Positions 15,183 through 21,917 of a stretch of DNA of 21,917 nucleotides are shown here, in pieces (the stretch's first letter is position 1; each line of letters starts with the position of its first letter). The notes under the pieces were generated by a model that made no database searches, was not told where the DNA came from, and saw only the letters and a program-made list of their open reading frames with translations. The DNA lies in contig CAKUYY010000021.1 in assembly GCA_934717555.1 (NCBI GenBank), positions 1 to 21,917 on the forward strand, read 5' to 3'. Source of the stretch: an uncultured Clostridium sp. (GTDB taxonomy: Bacteria; Bacillota; Clostridia; Oscillospirales; Acutalibacteraceae). The position numbers and the translations under genes were made by a program.

Positions 15183-16364
15183 CTACACCAGCAGGTAATA
15201 CCAGTCGGTGCCGCCCAGATAGCCAACGCCTACACCGTTTGCTTCTTGGAATTTGGCGATAGCTTTCATGGTGTTGTTCCCTACGATACCGTCCGCACTC
15301 CCACAGGAAAAGCCTAGACCGTTCAATCTCTGCTGCACCCATTTACAAAGGGGGCCGCTTTCACCGCCCCGGATGGAATGTTGGGCGGCGGCTTGGTAGG
15401 TCTTGTCCCCGGCTTTGCCGTCCACGCTGAGGTTGTGCCCTTTATCGTTCAGGATTCTTTGCAGTTCCGCCACCTGGGAATCGTACTGATAATCCCATAC
15501 CAGGGAAGGATTGGGGCCGTACTGCTTGCCGCCGCTGGAACCGCCGCCGGAATTGACTTCTCCTTTCCCACGGATATCCCCGTCGTTGCACCATCCCAGG
15601 CCATCCACCAGGTAGGGATTGCGCCGGCCAGGAATAATGCGGGTAATGGTCCCTGTTTTCCACTGACTGGGAATCACGGCCTTTTCAATGGGATCGGTAG
15701 AAGCGGCGTAATAGCTGGACAGCGTGACCACATCCCCTACCTGATAGGCGGTATCCGGGGCAGGAGAGGGAACGGGAGTTGAGCCTTCCATAGCCGCTTT
15801 CACGTCGGCGCGGAAGGTGTCCATACTCTTCCCGAACTTTGGAAACCAGTGCATCACGTCGCCATGATTGGAGGCGATACCACGGGCCGCCCCTTCACTG
15901 TGACAGATGACCACGCCGTCCGCCATTGGGTCAAAGTCGTACATATCACAGAGATAGGCGCAGAGTTCTACTGCCTCCTGGTATACTTGTGAAAAATATT
16001 CACTATCTGTAAGAGCATCCTCACAGATTTCAAAGGAAATATGGGTATCATTGGCAGAACCTTTGGAACCCTTTCCGCAATGCCATCCCCGGGCATCCCA
16101 CGGCAATGTCTGGTAAGTGGCCACAGAACCGTCCGCCAATTTGCCGATGAAGGCGTGAGCGCAGACTTCCCTCCCGTCCGGCTTGTCCTGGTTCCAGTGG
16201 TTGCCGTACTGGTTGTATCCCAGTTTCCCGTCATCTGGCCCCACATAACGCTTGAGGTTCGGATTATTCGCCCCGGTACTGTGTACCATGATCCCTTTCG
16301 GCGTGATCTTCCTGCCCGCCTTATAGCAGGCATTGTTTGTAAGCATACATACATTGAGATTCAT
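15183..16364 (-). CDS. Phage endolysin: N-acetylmuramoyl-L-alanine amidase with SH3-like and PG-binding domains
   Basis: 393 residues from the ATG at 16364, chosen over the ATG at 16373 because AAGGA lies 8 nt before it, whereas the upstream ATG overlaps that same Shine-Dalgarno. Residues about 1-190 are an Amidase_2/PGRP-type catalytic domain: GIMVHSTGA carries the first zinc ligand, ICHSEGAARGIASNHGDVMHW the others. A Pro/Ser linker leads to an SH3-like stretch (about 205-260) and then to two PG_binding_1-type units (about 295-390, KQYGPNP... and ...VQQRLNGLGF). It cleaves the amide between MurNAc and L-Ala once the holin opens the membrane. Its upstream control region is interrupted by IS110, which left the AAGGA in place. 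Confidence 0.93.
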   Translation of the reverse strand: MNLNVCMLTNNACYKAGRKITPKGIMVHSTGANNPNLKRYVGPDDGKLGYNQYGNHWNQDKPDGREVCAHAFIGKLADGSVATYQTLPWDARGWHCGKGSKGSANDTHISFEICEDALTDSEYFSQVYQEAVELCAYLCDMYDFDPMADGVVICHSEGAARGIASNHGDVMHWFPKFGKSMDTFRADVKAAMEGSTPVPSPAPDTAYQVGDVVTLSSYYAASTDPIEKAVIPSQWKTGTITRIIPGRRNPYLVDGLGWCNDGDIRGKGEVNSGGGSSGGKQYGPNPSLVWDYQYDSQVAELQRILNDKGHNLSVDGKAGDKTYQAAAQHSIRGGESGPLCKWVQQRLNGLGFSCGSADGIVGNNTMKAIAKFQEANGVGVGYLGGTDWYYLLV

Positions 16365-16378
16365 AAAAATCATCCTTG

Positions 16379-16384
16379 TATTAT
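16379..16384 (+). promoter_or_regulatory. -10 half of the IS110 junction promoter (left end)
   Basis: TATTAT two bases inside the CT core. It has no -35 in the integrated form (upstream is endolysin sequence), but in the circular form the right end supplies TTGACT at 17 bp. Transcription would start near 16391, just before the bridge RNA's first hairpin. Confidence 0.65.
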
Positions 16385-16390
16385 AGAGTA

Positions 16391-16570
16391 GTAGTTATTA
16401 GAGCCCCTCTCCAAGGGCTTGTGCTACACTGTAAGGGATGCTGTGGATTGGTGAAATTCTCCTACCACAAGATGGTTCATGAAAGGTTCCAACCACAGCC
16501 CCTTACAATTTTGTTAATCAGTTAAATACCGCCAAACGGTTTATGTGGAACAAGGCTACAAAAGTAAGGT
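16391..16570 (+). ncRNA. IS110 bridge RNA with readable target and donor guides
   Basis: Three structural parts. (1) 5' hairpin 16402-16419 (AGCCC/GGGCT). (2) Target-binding loop closed by a long stem: 16430-16437 with 16500-16507 (8 bp), 16440-16446 with 16493-16499 (7 bp), 16448-16451 with 16489-16492 (4 bp). Inside it, AAATTCTCCT (16454-16463) matches the left flank AAATCATCCT (16367-16376) at 8 of 10, one mismatch being a G-U pair, and TGAAAGG (16480-16486) is complementary to the reconstructed right side cCTttca, 7 of 7. (3) Donor-binding loop, with stems 16501-16506/16564-16569 and 16509-16513/16559-16563 and an ACCG/CGGT hairpin (16528-16540). GTTAATC (16513-16519) matches the right end 17910-17916, and ACAAG (16550-16554) is complementary to CTTGT at 16375-16379. 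Length about 180 nt, like the described IS621 RNA. The 3' end is uncertain. Confidence 0.82.
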
Positions 16571-16616
16571 GCACTGTGGATGCAGCATCACATATTTACC
16601 GTTGGAGGGATTTGTC

Positions 16617-17795
16617 ATGGTGATTTCTGTTGGTATTGATGTCTCAAAAGACAAACATGATTGCTTTATCGTTAGCTCAGAGGGTGAAGTCCTGGCGGAT
16701 GTGTTCACGATTCCCAACAACATGGACGGGCTTCACTGTCTGTTGCAGAGAATCCAAGCTTGCGCTACACCACAGGACAAAATAAAAGTAGGGCTTGAGG
16801 CGACAGGGCATTACAGCTACAATCTGCTCGGGTTTCTCCTTGACAACGGTCTGGCCACCTATGTCCTGAACCCCTTGCGCACAAATCTTTACCGAAAGAG
16901 CCTCAGCCTGAGAAAGACCAAGACTGACCGGGTGGATGCGCGAACGATTGCTTCTATGCTGTTATCCGATGCGGGCCTCAAACCCTACACAGATACAGCA
17001 TACCACAACGAGGAATTAAAGTCACTGACCAGATACCGTTTTGACAAGGTAAAACAGCGAGCCAAACTGAAAAGTTCCATTGCCCGGCTTGTCTGTATCC
17101 TGTTCCCAGAACTGGAAAAGCTGGTTCCTTCTCTGCACATTGCCTCTGTCTACGCCTTGCTGGAGGAGTGCCCCGGTGCCAAACAGATAGCCGCAGCCCA
17201 TTTAACGAGGCTGAAAGCACTGCTCGAAACCGCCTCCAAAGGCCACTACAAACGGGATATGGCTCTTGAAATACGAGATGCCGCCAGAAACTCTATTGGT
17301 TCTCGGATGCCTGCCAAGTCTCTTGAATTACAGCATACCATTCGTCTCATCCGTGAATTGGATCATGAAATTGCTGAAATTGAAGAACAGATTCAATTCA
17401 TTATGGATGAGCTTCATTCTCCTATTACCACTATCCCAGGGCTGGGGTTCCGCATGGCCGCCATGATTCTGGCCGAAGTCGGCGACTTCACTCGGTTTGA
17501 CTCCCCGGACAAGCTGTTGGCTTATGCCGGGATGTCCCCCTCCACTTACCAGTCCGGGCTGCTCAAAAATTGCTACCCGCACATGGAAAAGCGTGGCTCC
17601 CGATACTTACGCTACGCACTTTACAACGCAACCAAGTATGTCTGTCACTGGGACCCGGCTTTTGCTGCTTACCTCGCTAAGAAACGGGCAGAGGGCAAGC
17701 ACTACAACATCGCCATCTCTCACGCTGCCAAGAAATTGGTACGTTTAATTTTTGCCTTGGAGAAATCAAGACAGCCATATTGCTCAGCAGCTTGA
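16617..17795 (+). CDS. IS110-family RNA-guided recombinase (DEDD_Tnp_IS110 + Transposase_20)
   Basis: 392 residues from the ATG at 16617, 7 nt after GGAGGG; the open frame back to 16545 runs through the bridge RNA region and is not coding. The N-terminal RuvC-like DEDD domain shows GIDVSKDKHD (first Asp near residue 8), VGLEATGHY (Glu) and KTDRVDARTIA (Asp pair). The C-terminal Transposase_20 domain shows IPGLGFRMAAMILAEVGDF and AYAGMSPSTYQSG, holding the candidate nucleophilic serine. The enzyme excises the element as a circle and inserts it where the bridge RNA pairs with target DNA. Length is usual and the frame is intact, so it is probably active. Confidence 0.95.
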   Translation: MVISVGIDVSKDKHDCFIVSSEGEVLADVFTIPNNMDGLHCLLQRIQACATPQDKIKVGLEATGHYSYNLLGFLLDNGLATYVLNPLRTNLYRKSLSLRKTKTDRVDARTIASMLLSDAGLKPYTDTAYHNEELKSLTRYRFDKVKQRAKLKSSIARLVCILFPELEKLVPSLHIASVYALLEECPGAKQIAAAHLTRLKALLETASKGHYKRDMALEIRDAARNSIGSRMPAKSLELQHTIRLIRELDHEIAEIEEQIQFIMDELHSPITTIPGLGFRMAAMILAEVGDFTRFDSPDKLLAYAGMSPSTYQSGLLKNCYPHMEKRGSRYLRYALYNATKYVCHWDPAFAAYLAKKRAEGKHYNIAISHAAKKLVRLIFALEKSRQPYCSAA

Positions 17796-17896
17796 GTACA
17801 ACTACTTGAATAGCCAGCAGGGGGCTGACAAGGCCTCAGCTTTGCTATACCTTTTTTGAGCCATCTCTTTTTCACCACCACCATTCATTTTCGGGG

Positions 17897-17902
17897 TTGA
17901 CT
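17897..17902 (+). promoter_or_regulatory. -35 half of the IS110 junction promoter (right end)
   Basis: TTGACT pointing outward, 13 nt before the right CT core. In the circular form 13 nt + CT + TG = 17 nt separate it from TATTAT at the left end. Confidence 0.65.
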
Positions 17903-17932
17903 TTTAATAGTTAATCTTTCAAAAAATAAAAG

Positions 17933-17957
17933 AAAGAGGGCTGTTTTTGCCCTCTTT
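17933..17957 (-). terminator. Terminator between phage tail genes and endolysin
   Basis: AAAGAGGGC (17933-17941) pairs with GCCCTCTTT (17949-17957), perfect 9 bp. The minus-strand RNA continues as CUUUCUUUUAUUUUUUG. Without the IS element this U-tract would run straight into the endolysin Shine-Dalgarno. Confidence 0.85.
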
Positions 17958-17967
17958 GATGCAAAAT

Positions 17968-18609
17968 TTATTCCTGTTCTGAAAATTCCGTCCATTGGGT
18001 GGGCGGTTCCCAAGTGTTAGCGTCCACATTGCTGGTGTACCGCTTGCCGTTGTGTGTGACTTTCGCGCCTTTGGGGTATGCGTCATGGGCGCCAGCGGGC
18101 TGTTTCCACTGGGGCCATTCCTCCGCCGGGTCACTGACCGCTACCCACAAAGAAACAGAGATATCCGGCGTCCAGTCATCCTGGGATGTATGAGCCGTCA
18201 GGCATTTGTAGAGCTGGTTTTGATAACAGATACGGTTGTCCTTTTCATAAGCGGCACCGCTTTCCCATTCCGGGAACAAGGTCGGGATTTCCTTCGCCTG
18301 TTCATCGGGGAGGGACTGCGCCGTATTCATCATCAAAAGGCGGGTTTGCTTTGCCCGTTCCCCACTGTCCGCCGTTTCGCCCGCCCCCAACAAAACGCCC
18401 AGTGTGGATTCCACATCTTCCAGGCGTGTTTCCGTGGTCACGGGCGGCTCGCAGTCCTCACGCCCTTTGATGATCTCCAGCACCTGGTCCTTGACTGTCT
18501 CGGAAATATCACCGTCAATCCATAGCTTTTTTGTAATCTCGATCAATTCTTCCTTGTGGTATGTCCCATTTTGTGCCCGGTTTACCAGCACTTTTTCTAG
18601 TGTATTCAT
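17968..18609 (-). CDS. Phage tail accessory protein with carbohydrate-binding (CBM5/12-like) repeats
   Basis: 213 residues. The N-terminal third (EKVLVNRAQNGTYHKEELIE, then KLWIDGDISET) is helical, resembles short tail-assembly helpers, and is otherwise unassigned. The C-terminal half has two chitinase-A1-type carbohydrate-binding motifs: YEKDNRICYQNQLYKCLTAH with a W-x-P partner, and YPKGAKVTHNGKRYTSNV ending in TWEPPTQW. Such modules on tails help bind cell-surface glycans. AGGAGG lies about 9 nt before the ATG and the gap to the upstream baseplate gene is 4 nt, so the two are co-translated. Function as adsorption helper is inferred from domains and position. Confidence 0.78.
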   Translation of the reverse strand: MNTLEKVLVNRAQNGTYHKEELIEITKKLWIDGDISETVKDQVLEIIKGREDCEPPVTTETRLEDVESTLGVLLGAGETADSGERAKQTRLLMMNTAQSLPDEQAKEIPTLFPEWESGAAYEKDNRICYQNQLYKCLTAHTSQDDWTPDISVSLWVAVSDPAEEWPQWKQPAGAHDAYPKGAKVTHNGKRYTSNVDANTWEPPTQWTEFSEQE

Positions 18610-18613
18610 GTAA

Positions 18614-20512
18614 TTATCCTCCTGTTACATTGGCTTCCAGGGCGTTGAGGCGCTCCTCATAGCTCCGGTTCTTTTTTTCCTGTTCCGCTTTCAACATGGT
18701 CCAGTCCTGCACCGCTGTGACCTGGATATCGGGGGCTGGTTCCCCCTCAGCTCCTGAGACAGTGAGGGTAATATTGCCTTTTCCTGTTGTCAGGGTCACG
18801 GGCGAAATCTCAACCGCTTGAGATTCTGTAGGCTGATACCATACCTTTACAGCGCGCCCCGCTTCTTTTTCAGCGGATAGCCAGTTTTTGAATTTCTCCG
18901 CCTTTTGCTTGTCATTATCGCTGTCTGTGATGCCCAGAAGGGCGTTGGACATTGAGATAAAAGTAGCGTTATGCATCCAGATCTCACCGGGTACAAGAGA
19001 GCCTGCGCTTTTCGTTTGCTGAAAATGGGTAGAAAAAATTTCTTTTGTTTTATCCTGCGTGTCCTGCCCGGGGAGGGTAGTATAAAATACTGTACCTCCT
19101 ACAGAGGGCTTGCCACTCTTGGTCCAGGATTCCGTGCCGGTCAGTTCTATCCCTTTCCACGTTGTTTCCCCTTGTCCGGTGGTCAAATTCAGATAGTCAT
19201 TTTCATCAACCAGGGGATAGGGGACAGGAATCGTCTGGGGTTCGGTTCCTGTGATGGATACTGTAATATTCCCGCTGCCGCCCACAGATTTGGGGGAAAC
19301 AGGATTTTCCGGCGTGGGGGTCCCCTCCTGCGTGTGAGCGCCGTGGATCACGCACTCCCGCAGCGGCGCGGCGGCGCAGCTGGGGAGTTCTACAGAACCG
19401 TTCCCGGATACCGTGACCAGGGGGAGGAGGCCGTAAAGGTCGGCCGCCGTCTGTTTGGCTTCCTGGGCTGCCGCCTGGGACTGTTCCGCCTGATCTTTGG
19501 CCGCGTTAACCTGGGCGGTCCCTTCCTGCTGTACGGCCTGTACCTGGTCAGCTCCGGCCTGCTCTACCTGTGTGACAGCCCCCGGCAAGGTAACTGTATT
19601 AAAATTGTTCACCGCTTCCTGCACATCAGAAAGGGATTTCCCGGCTTCCTGCGCGCTGTTCGCGGCGTTTTCCGCATATCCTTTGGCTTCCTCCACTTTG
19701 GCCTGTCCAGCTTCTTCCACAGTCTTCTGGGCGGCAGGAACGGTGGTTTCCGTGAAGGTCTGTACAGCGTTGTCCACCGCTTGTTTCTGCTGGTCAACCC
19801 CTTCTTTGATTACCTCTATTGCAGCTTTTGTGGCGGCTACAGATTCCTTGTCCGCCGCTGTGCTTTGGGCCGCTTCTCGGGCCGTCTGAGCATCTTCCTT
19901 GACCTGTTCCACAAGACCTTTGGCCGTTTCCAGTTCTTTTTCTACGGCCTCGATCTGCCCGGAAAGTTCCGTTTGGGCTTCCTCCACCGACTGCCGGTCA
20001 GCGGCTGTTGCCTCCTTGTCCTGTGCTGTCTGCTGGGCGTATTGCCCAGCCTGCTCCGCGAATTTCTTAGCCTCCTGAATGGATTCCCCGGCATCGCCTT
20101 CCATCTGGTCCATGCGCTCCTGATACGCTTGCAGGACAGAGGGGAGAAGGCCGGAAATGGGATCGTCCACATGCAGGGATTCCCGCACAATGACGTGGGA
20201 GGTATTGGTCAGCCATACAACTTCCTGTTCCAGATTTTCCGCCACCAGCTGGAAGGGGTGGTTCCCTTCCGCCTCTGTGGTGCGGCTTTCAATGTTCCAC
20301 TGTACCTGTAGAGTGTCGCCCTCTTCTGTGAAGGGCACGGGGATTTTGTCATACCCCTGGCCGTCTACGACGGAAACAAAAAACTTGCAGGTGGAAAGGT
20401 CCACCCCCGCGTCTGTTTTTGGTACAAAAAAAGCAACGGGGTTTACCTCGCTGCTGCCCTGTTGTACCAATATTTTATTTTTGATTTTGCGGTTCATAAC
20501 TTCCAGATTCAA
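18614..20512 (-). CDS. Phage baseplate upper protein (BppU N-terminal domain) with long coiled coil
   Basis: 632 residues. About 1-125 resemble the BppU_N family (NPVAFFVPKTDAGVDLSTCK, then VQWNIESRTTEAEGNHPFQLV). About 140-355 is a single low-complexity Ala/Gln/Glu-rich coiled coil (repeats like EAKKFAEQAGQYAQQTAQDK), expected to trimerise as a shaft. The C-terminal ~260 residues form a beta-rich receptor or carbohydrate-binding part (GNITVSITGTEPQTIPVPYP). The whole is typical of the host-attachment device of Clostridia/Lactobacillales siphophages. The start ATG lies after AAAGGGGTGG. The antisense of the coiled coil is open for hundreds of codons, an artefact of Ala/Glu codon bias. Confidence 0.82.
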   Translation of the reverse strand: MNLEVMNRKIKNKILVQQGSSEVNPVAFFVPKTDAGVDLSTCKFFVSVVDGQGYDKIPVPFTEEGDTLQVQWNIESRTTEAEGNHPFQLVAENLEQEVVWLTNTSHVIVRESLHVDDPISGLLPSVLQAYQERMDQMEGDAGESIQEAKKFAEQAGQYAQQTAQDKEATAADRQSVEEAQTELSGQIEAVEKELETAKGLVEQVKEDAQTAREAAQSTAADKESVAATKAAIEVIKEGVDQQKQAVDNAVQTFTETTVPAAQKTVEEAGQAKVEEAKGYAENAANSAQEAGKSLSDVQEAVNNFNTVTLPGAVTQVEQAGADQVQAVQQEGTAQVNAAKDQAEQSQAAAQEAKQTAADLYGLLPLVTVSGNGSVELPSCAAAPLRECVIHGAHTQEGTPTPENPVSPKSVGGSGNITVSITGTEPQTIPVPYPLVDENDYLNLTTGQGETTWKGIELTGTESWTKSGKPSVGGTVFYTTLPGQDTQDKTKEIFSTHFQQTKSAGSLVPGEIWMHNATFISMSNALLGITDSDNDKQKAEKFKNWLSAEKEAGRAVKVWYQPTESQAVEISPVTLTTGKGNITLTVSGAEGEPAPDIQVTAVQDWTMLKAEQEKKNRSYEERLNALEANVTGG

Positions 20513-20524
20513 AAGACCACCCCT

Positions 20525-21610
20525 TTATTTTATCTTATAGATATATCGGGCGACTATGTAAGGCTGAACTCTAGAGGGGTTACTTCCATCTGCTTCTAAT
20601 ACTGCGGTTGTGTGATTCACTGGAGTTGTTTCAGTATTTGCTCCTCGGCTAATAGCATAGGTATAGTCATCTAGACCTTCGATTGGCGGACGTGCAGAAT
20701 AACCAATTGCGGATATATCCCCATTTGTAGCTCCGATTGCTGCCCGAAGTTCTCTAGATATTGAACCTCCTGTTTTGCCAATTGTGTCAAAAATTTCATC
20801 AGTTGATTTATCCACCAAAACTCTACCAGATGTATTGGGGGTTTTTTCTCCCCATATTTCCCGTGCTTTAGTATTTTTCTCTGGGATATCTGTATTTCCA
20901 AATACCCATTTTTCAGAGGGCAGGTTATCGCTCCACCAAGTCCACACTGTACCAACCGGCAAAGCATCCATATTTAAAGTACCGGCTCCATCCAGTAACG
21001 GGTTAATCATATTGTATAAATTTCCCGCCGCGTCTTCATCCAGAATCCCCCGGATCGATTCAAACCACTGTTTAAACGCAGCATCATATTGGGCAAACAG
21101 ATCCGTTGTATCAATTTTTTGTAACCGGTTATATACATAACCGCATACTGAACTATCCCCGCGGGTGTCCGTGATATCAGCTGTACTAACCTGTTGGCTT
21201 CCCGCTTTTATGCTTACTTTCGCCAGCATGATTTCCCATATGTCGCTGTCCCTTTGCAGGGTGGTAGAGTTGTTTTTTATAACCGGTTCCATTGTCCGAT
21301 TGATTAAATCTAAACGGATTACAACGCTGTCTGTCCGGTCTGTATCTCCAGCAGTATTCAATGCTAGGGTTTCCGCCTTGTCGATATACCCAAATTTCCC
21401 ATTGACCCAGCATTTTCCGGGCTGTACGGCAATGTTAAGCCCCGTGCCAGCGGTGACTTTTAGGCTATTCGCTGTCTCTGGATACACCCCATTGGAGGTA
21501 TACGCGCCTAGATAAGCGTCCAGAAAAGTCTCATCCACGGCCCGGTCGAACTTTGGAGTTCCGTCCTCATTTTCTCCTATGATTTCACTAGTAAAAATCC
21601 CACTAATCAA
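20525..21610 (-). CDS. Phage tail fibre/receptor-binding protein
   Basis: 361 residues. The N-terminal part (about 1-190) resembles siphophage structural proteins placed between the baseplate hub and fibre: GAYTSNGVYPE, then TGLNIAVQPGKCWVNGKFGYID, then SVVIRLDLINR. The region from about 215 (LPVGTVWTWWSDNLPSEKW) resembles a tail-collar motif found at fibre tips, and the end is a probable tip/trimer domain. The start is TTG at 21610, supported by AGGAGGGG 6 nt upstream; it overlaps the previous stop as TTGA, a start-stop coupling with a rare initiator. Exact ligand unknown. Confidence 0.78.
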   Translation of the reverse strand: MISGIFTSEIIGENEDGTPKFDRAVDETFLDAYLGAYTSNGVYPETANSLKVTAGTGLNIAVQPGKCWVNGKFGYIDKAETLALNTAGDTDRTDSVVIRLDLINRTMEPVIKNNSTTLQRDSDIWEIMLAKVSIKAGSQQVSTADITDTRGDSSVCGYVYNRLQKIDTTDLFAQYDAAFKQWFESIRGILDEDAAGNLYNMINPLLDGAGTLNMDALPVGTVWTWWSDNLPSEKWVFGNTDIPEKNTKAREIWGEKTPNTSGRVLVDKSTDEIFDTIGKTGGSISRELRAAIGATNGDISAIGYSARPPIEGLDDYTYAISRGANTETTPVNHTTAVLEADGSNPSRVQPYIVARYIYKIK

Positions 21611-21917
21611 GTGATTCCCCTCCTGACTTTCTGTAAAATTGTTTTTGTATCTTCACCAAAAGTTGGCGTGATGATATGAGAACCATTTTCAAATGCCTCC
21701 GTAATCTCTGTGATACGCTGATGCACAATAACCCCCGCCGTGTCGTCTATGTAGGTACAGATGTCCCCCAGGTCATAATCCTGTTTATACACCAGGCTGT
21801 TATTGTTACGTGCGCTCATATTTACAGTCTCTGACTTTTTATATTCGGCCAACTTTTCTATTCCTCTTTGTTTTAACGTCTCCCGGTACGCTTCGTCGGT
21901 TGTCTCCTCTTCTTTTC
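21607..21917 (-). CDS. Siphovirus Gp37-like (ReqiPepy6-type) tail protein, C-terminal end only
   Basis: The frame is open to the window edge, so this is the last ~103 residues of a larger protein whose 5' end lies beyond 21917; the TTG at 21852 is an internal leucine codon. The piece contains LVYKQDYDLGDICTYID, then HQRITEITEAFENGSHIITP and TFGED, the conserved C-terminal pattern of the Gp37-like baseplate family. Stop overlaps the next start (TTGA). Confidence 0.75.
   Translation of the reverse strand, partial: KEEETTDEAYRETLKQRGIEKLAEYKKSETVNMSARNNNSLVYKQDYDLGDICTYIDDTAGVIVHQRITEITEAFENGSHIITPTFGEDTKTILQKVRRGIT

Larger units (their letters stand above)
16375..17917 (+). mobile_element. IS110-family insertion sequence with bridge RNA, inserted at a CT core
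   Basis: One DEDD recombinase gene with a long 5' non-coding region, the IS110-group layout, and no terminal inverted repeats. I place the ends at CT dinucleotides 16375-16376 (left) and 17916-17917 (right), an element of about 1.54 kb. Three independent reasons: bridge RNA guides match the flanks and the ends around these CTs (see ncRNA entry); joining the ends at CT gives a 17-bp-spaced promoter; and removing the element restores AAAGGATG as the endolysin ribosome binding site. A weak hairpin (GCTGA 17824-17828 with TCAGC 17836-17840) follows the recombinase gene. Confidence 0.85.
14066..21917 (-). mobile_element. Prophage late region (tail end and lysis cassette), continues beyond the window
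   Basis: Gene order tail (Gp37-like), fibre-like, BppU-like, carbohydrate-binding, endolysin, coiled-coil lysis protein, holin, Panacea protein is the usual 3' end of a siphophage late operon, all leftward with tiny gaps. The left prophage boundary probably lies in 13.3-14.1 kb. I see no tRNA or clear att core. The other end, integrase and head genes are outside the window. An IS110 element interrupts it. Confidence 0.85.

Noticed and set aside
16380..16385. TATAAT on the minus strand just upstream of the endolysin as an IS-supplied promoter
   Set aside because: No acceptable -35 at 16-18 bp; the same bases are better explained as the plus-strand -10 of the junction promoter.
16545..16616. 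24-residue N-terminal extension of the IS110 recombinase
   Set aside because: It overlaps the 3' part of the bridge RNA, and GGAGGG is spaced correctly for the ATG at 16617, which begins the conserved GIDVSKD domain.
18971..20311. 446-codon open frame on the plus strand
   Set aside because: It is antisense to the Ala/Glu/Gln coiled coil of the baseplate protein, whose codon bias removes stops in that frame; no RBS or domain is recognisable.
1..21917. CRISPR arrays, tRNA and rRNA genes
   Set aside because: None seen: no regular short repeats with spacers, no cloverleaf with a TTCGA arm and no rRNA sequence.

Overview
The window reads as chromosomal DNA of a mid-GC, low-GC-relative Gram-positive anaerobe, most likely class Clostridia (Bacillota). 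The signs are AGGAGG-type ribosome binding sites before most genes, TTGACA/TATAAT promoters, many Rho-independent terminators, a Gram-positive NlpC/P60 wall hydrolase, a PadR/HAAS pair and a siphophage-type late gene cluster. I cannot name a species.

Left part (1-7.9 kb): the end of an AMP-forming acyl-CoA synthetase (+) converges on a potABCD polyamine transporter operon (-), and the two share a bidirectional terminator. The pot operon has a near-consensus promoter and a leader of about 180 nt whose pairing possibilities include a 9-bp helix that would bury the potA Shine-Dalgarno. Upstream lies a secreted, membrane-anchored NlpC/P60 hydrolase with four peptidoglycan-binding repeats. Its promoter carries a sequence that fits the WalR consensus exactly.

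Middle (7.9-13.3 kb): the 744 bases before the next gene are not empty. About 225 nt on the minus strand (about 8485-8262) show four 8-9 bp perfect helices, three hairpins, a terminator and perfect -10 boxes, which I call as an undescribed structured RNA. Next comes a padR / HAAS-like membrane protein / small secreted protein operon (-), then a 923-residue SdrD_B + six-repeat DUF11 protein (+) with no visible export or anchoring signal.

Right part (13.3-21.9 kb): the distal end of a prophage late region (-): Gp37-like tail protein (cut by the window edge), tail fibre-like protein, BppU-like coiled-coil baseplate protein, carbohydrate-binding accessory protein, endolysin, coiled-coil lysis protein, holin and a Panacea/SocA-domain protein. 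An orphan gene flanked by an imperfect direct repeat and preceded by a terminator hairpin lies at the outer edge. An IS110-family element (+) is inserted between the tail and lysis genes, at the endolysin ribosome binding site.

The clearest result is that this IS110 element's bridge RNA can be read from the sequence. Two internal loops carry guides matching (i) the reconstructed insertion site on both sides of a CT core and (ii) the element's own right and left ends. Joining the ends at that CT creates a promoter with exactly 17-bp spacing that would drive the bridge RNA.
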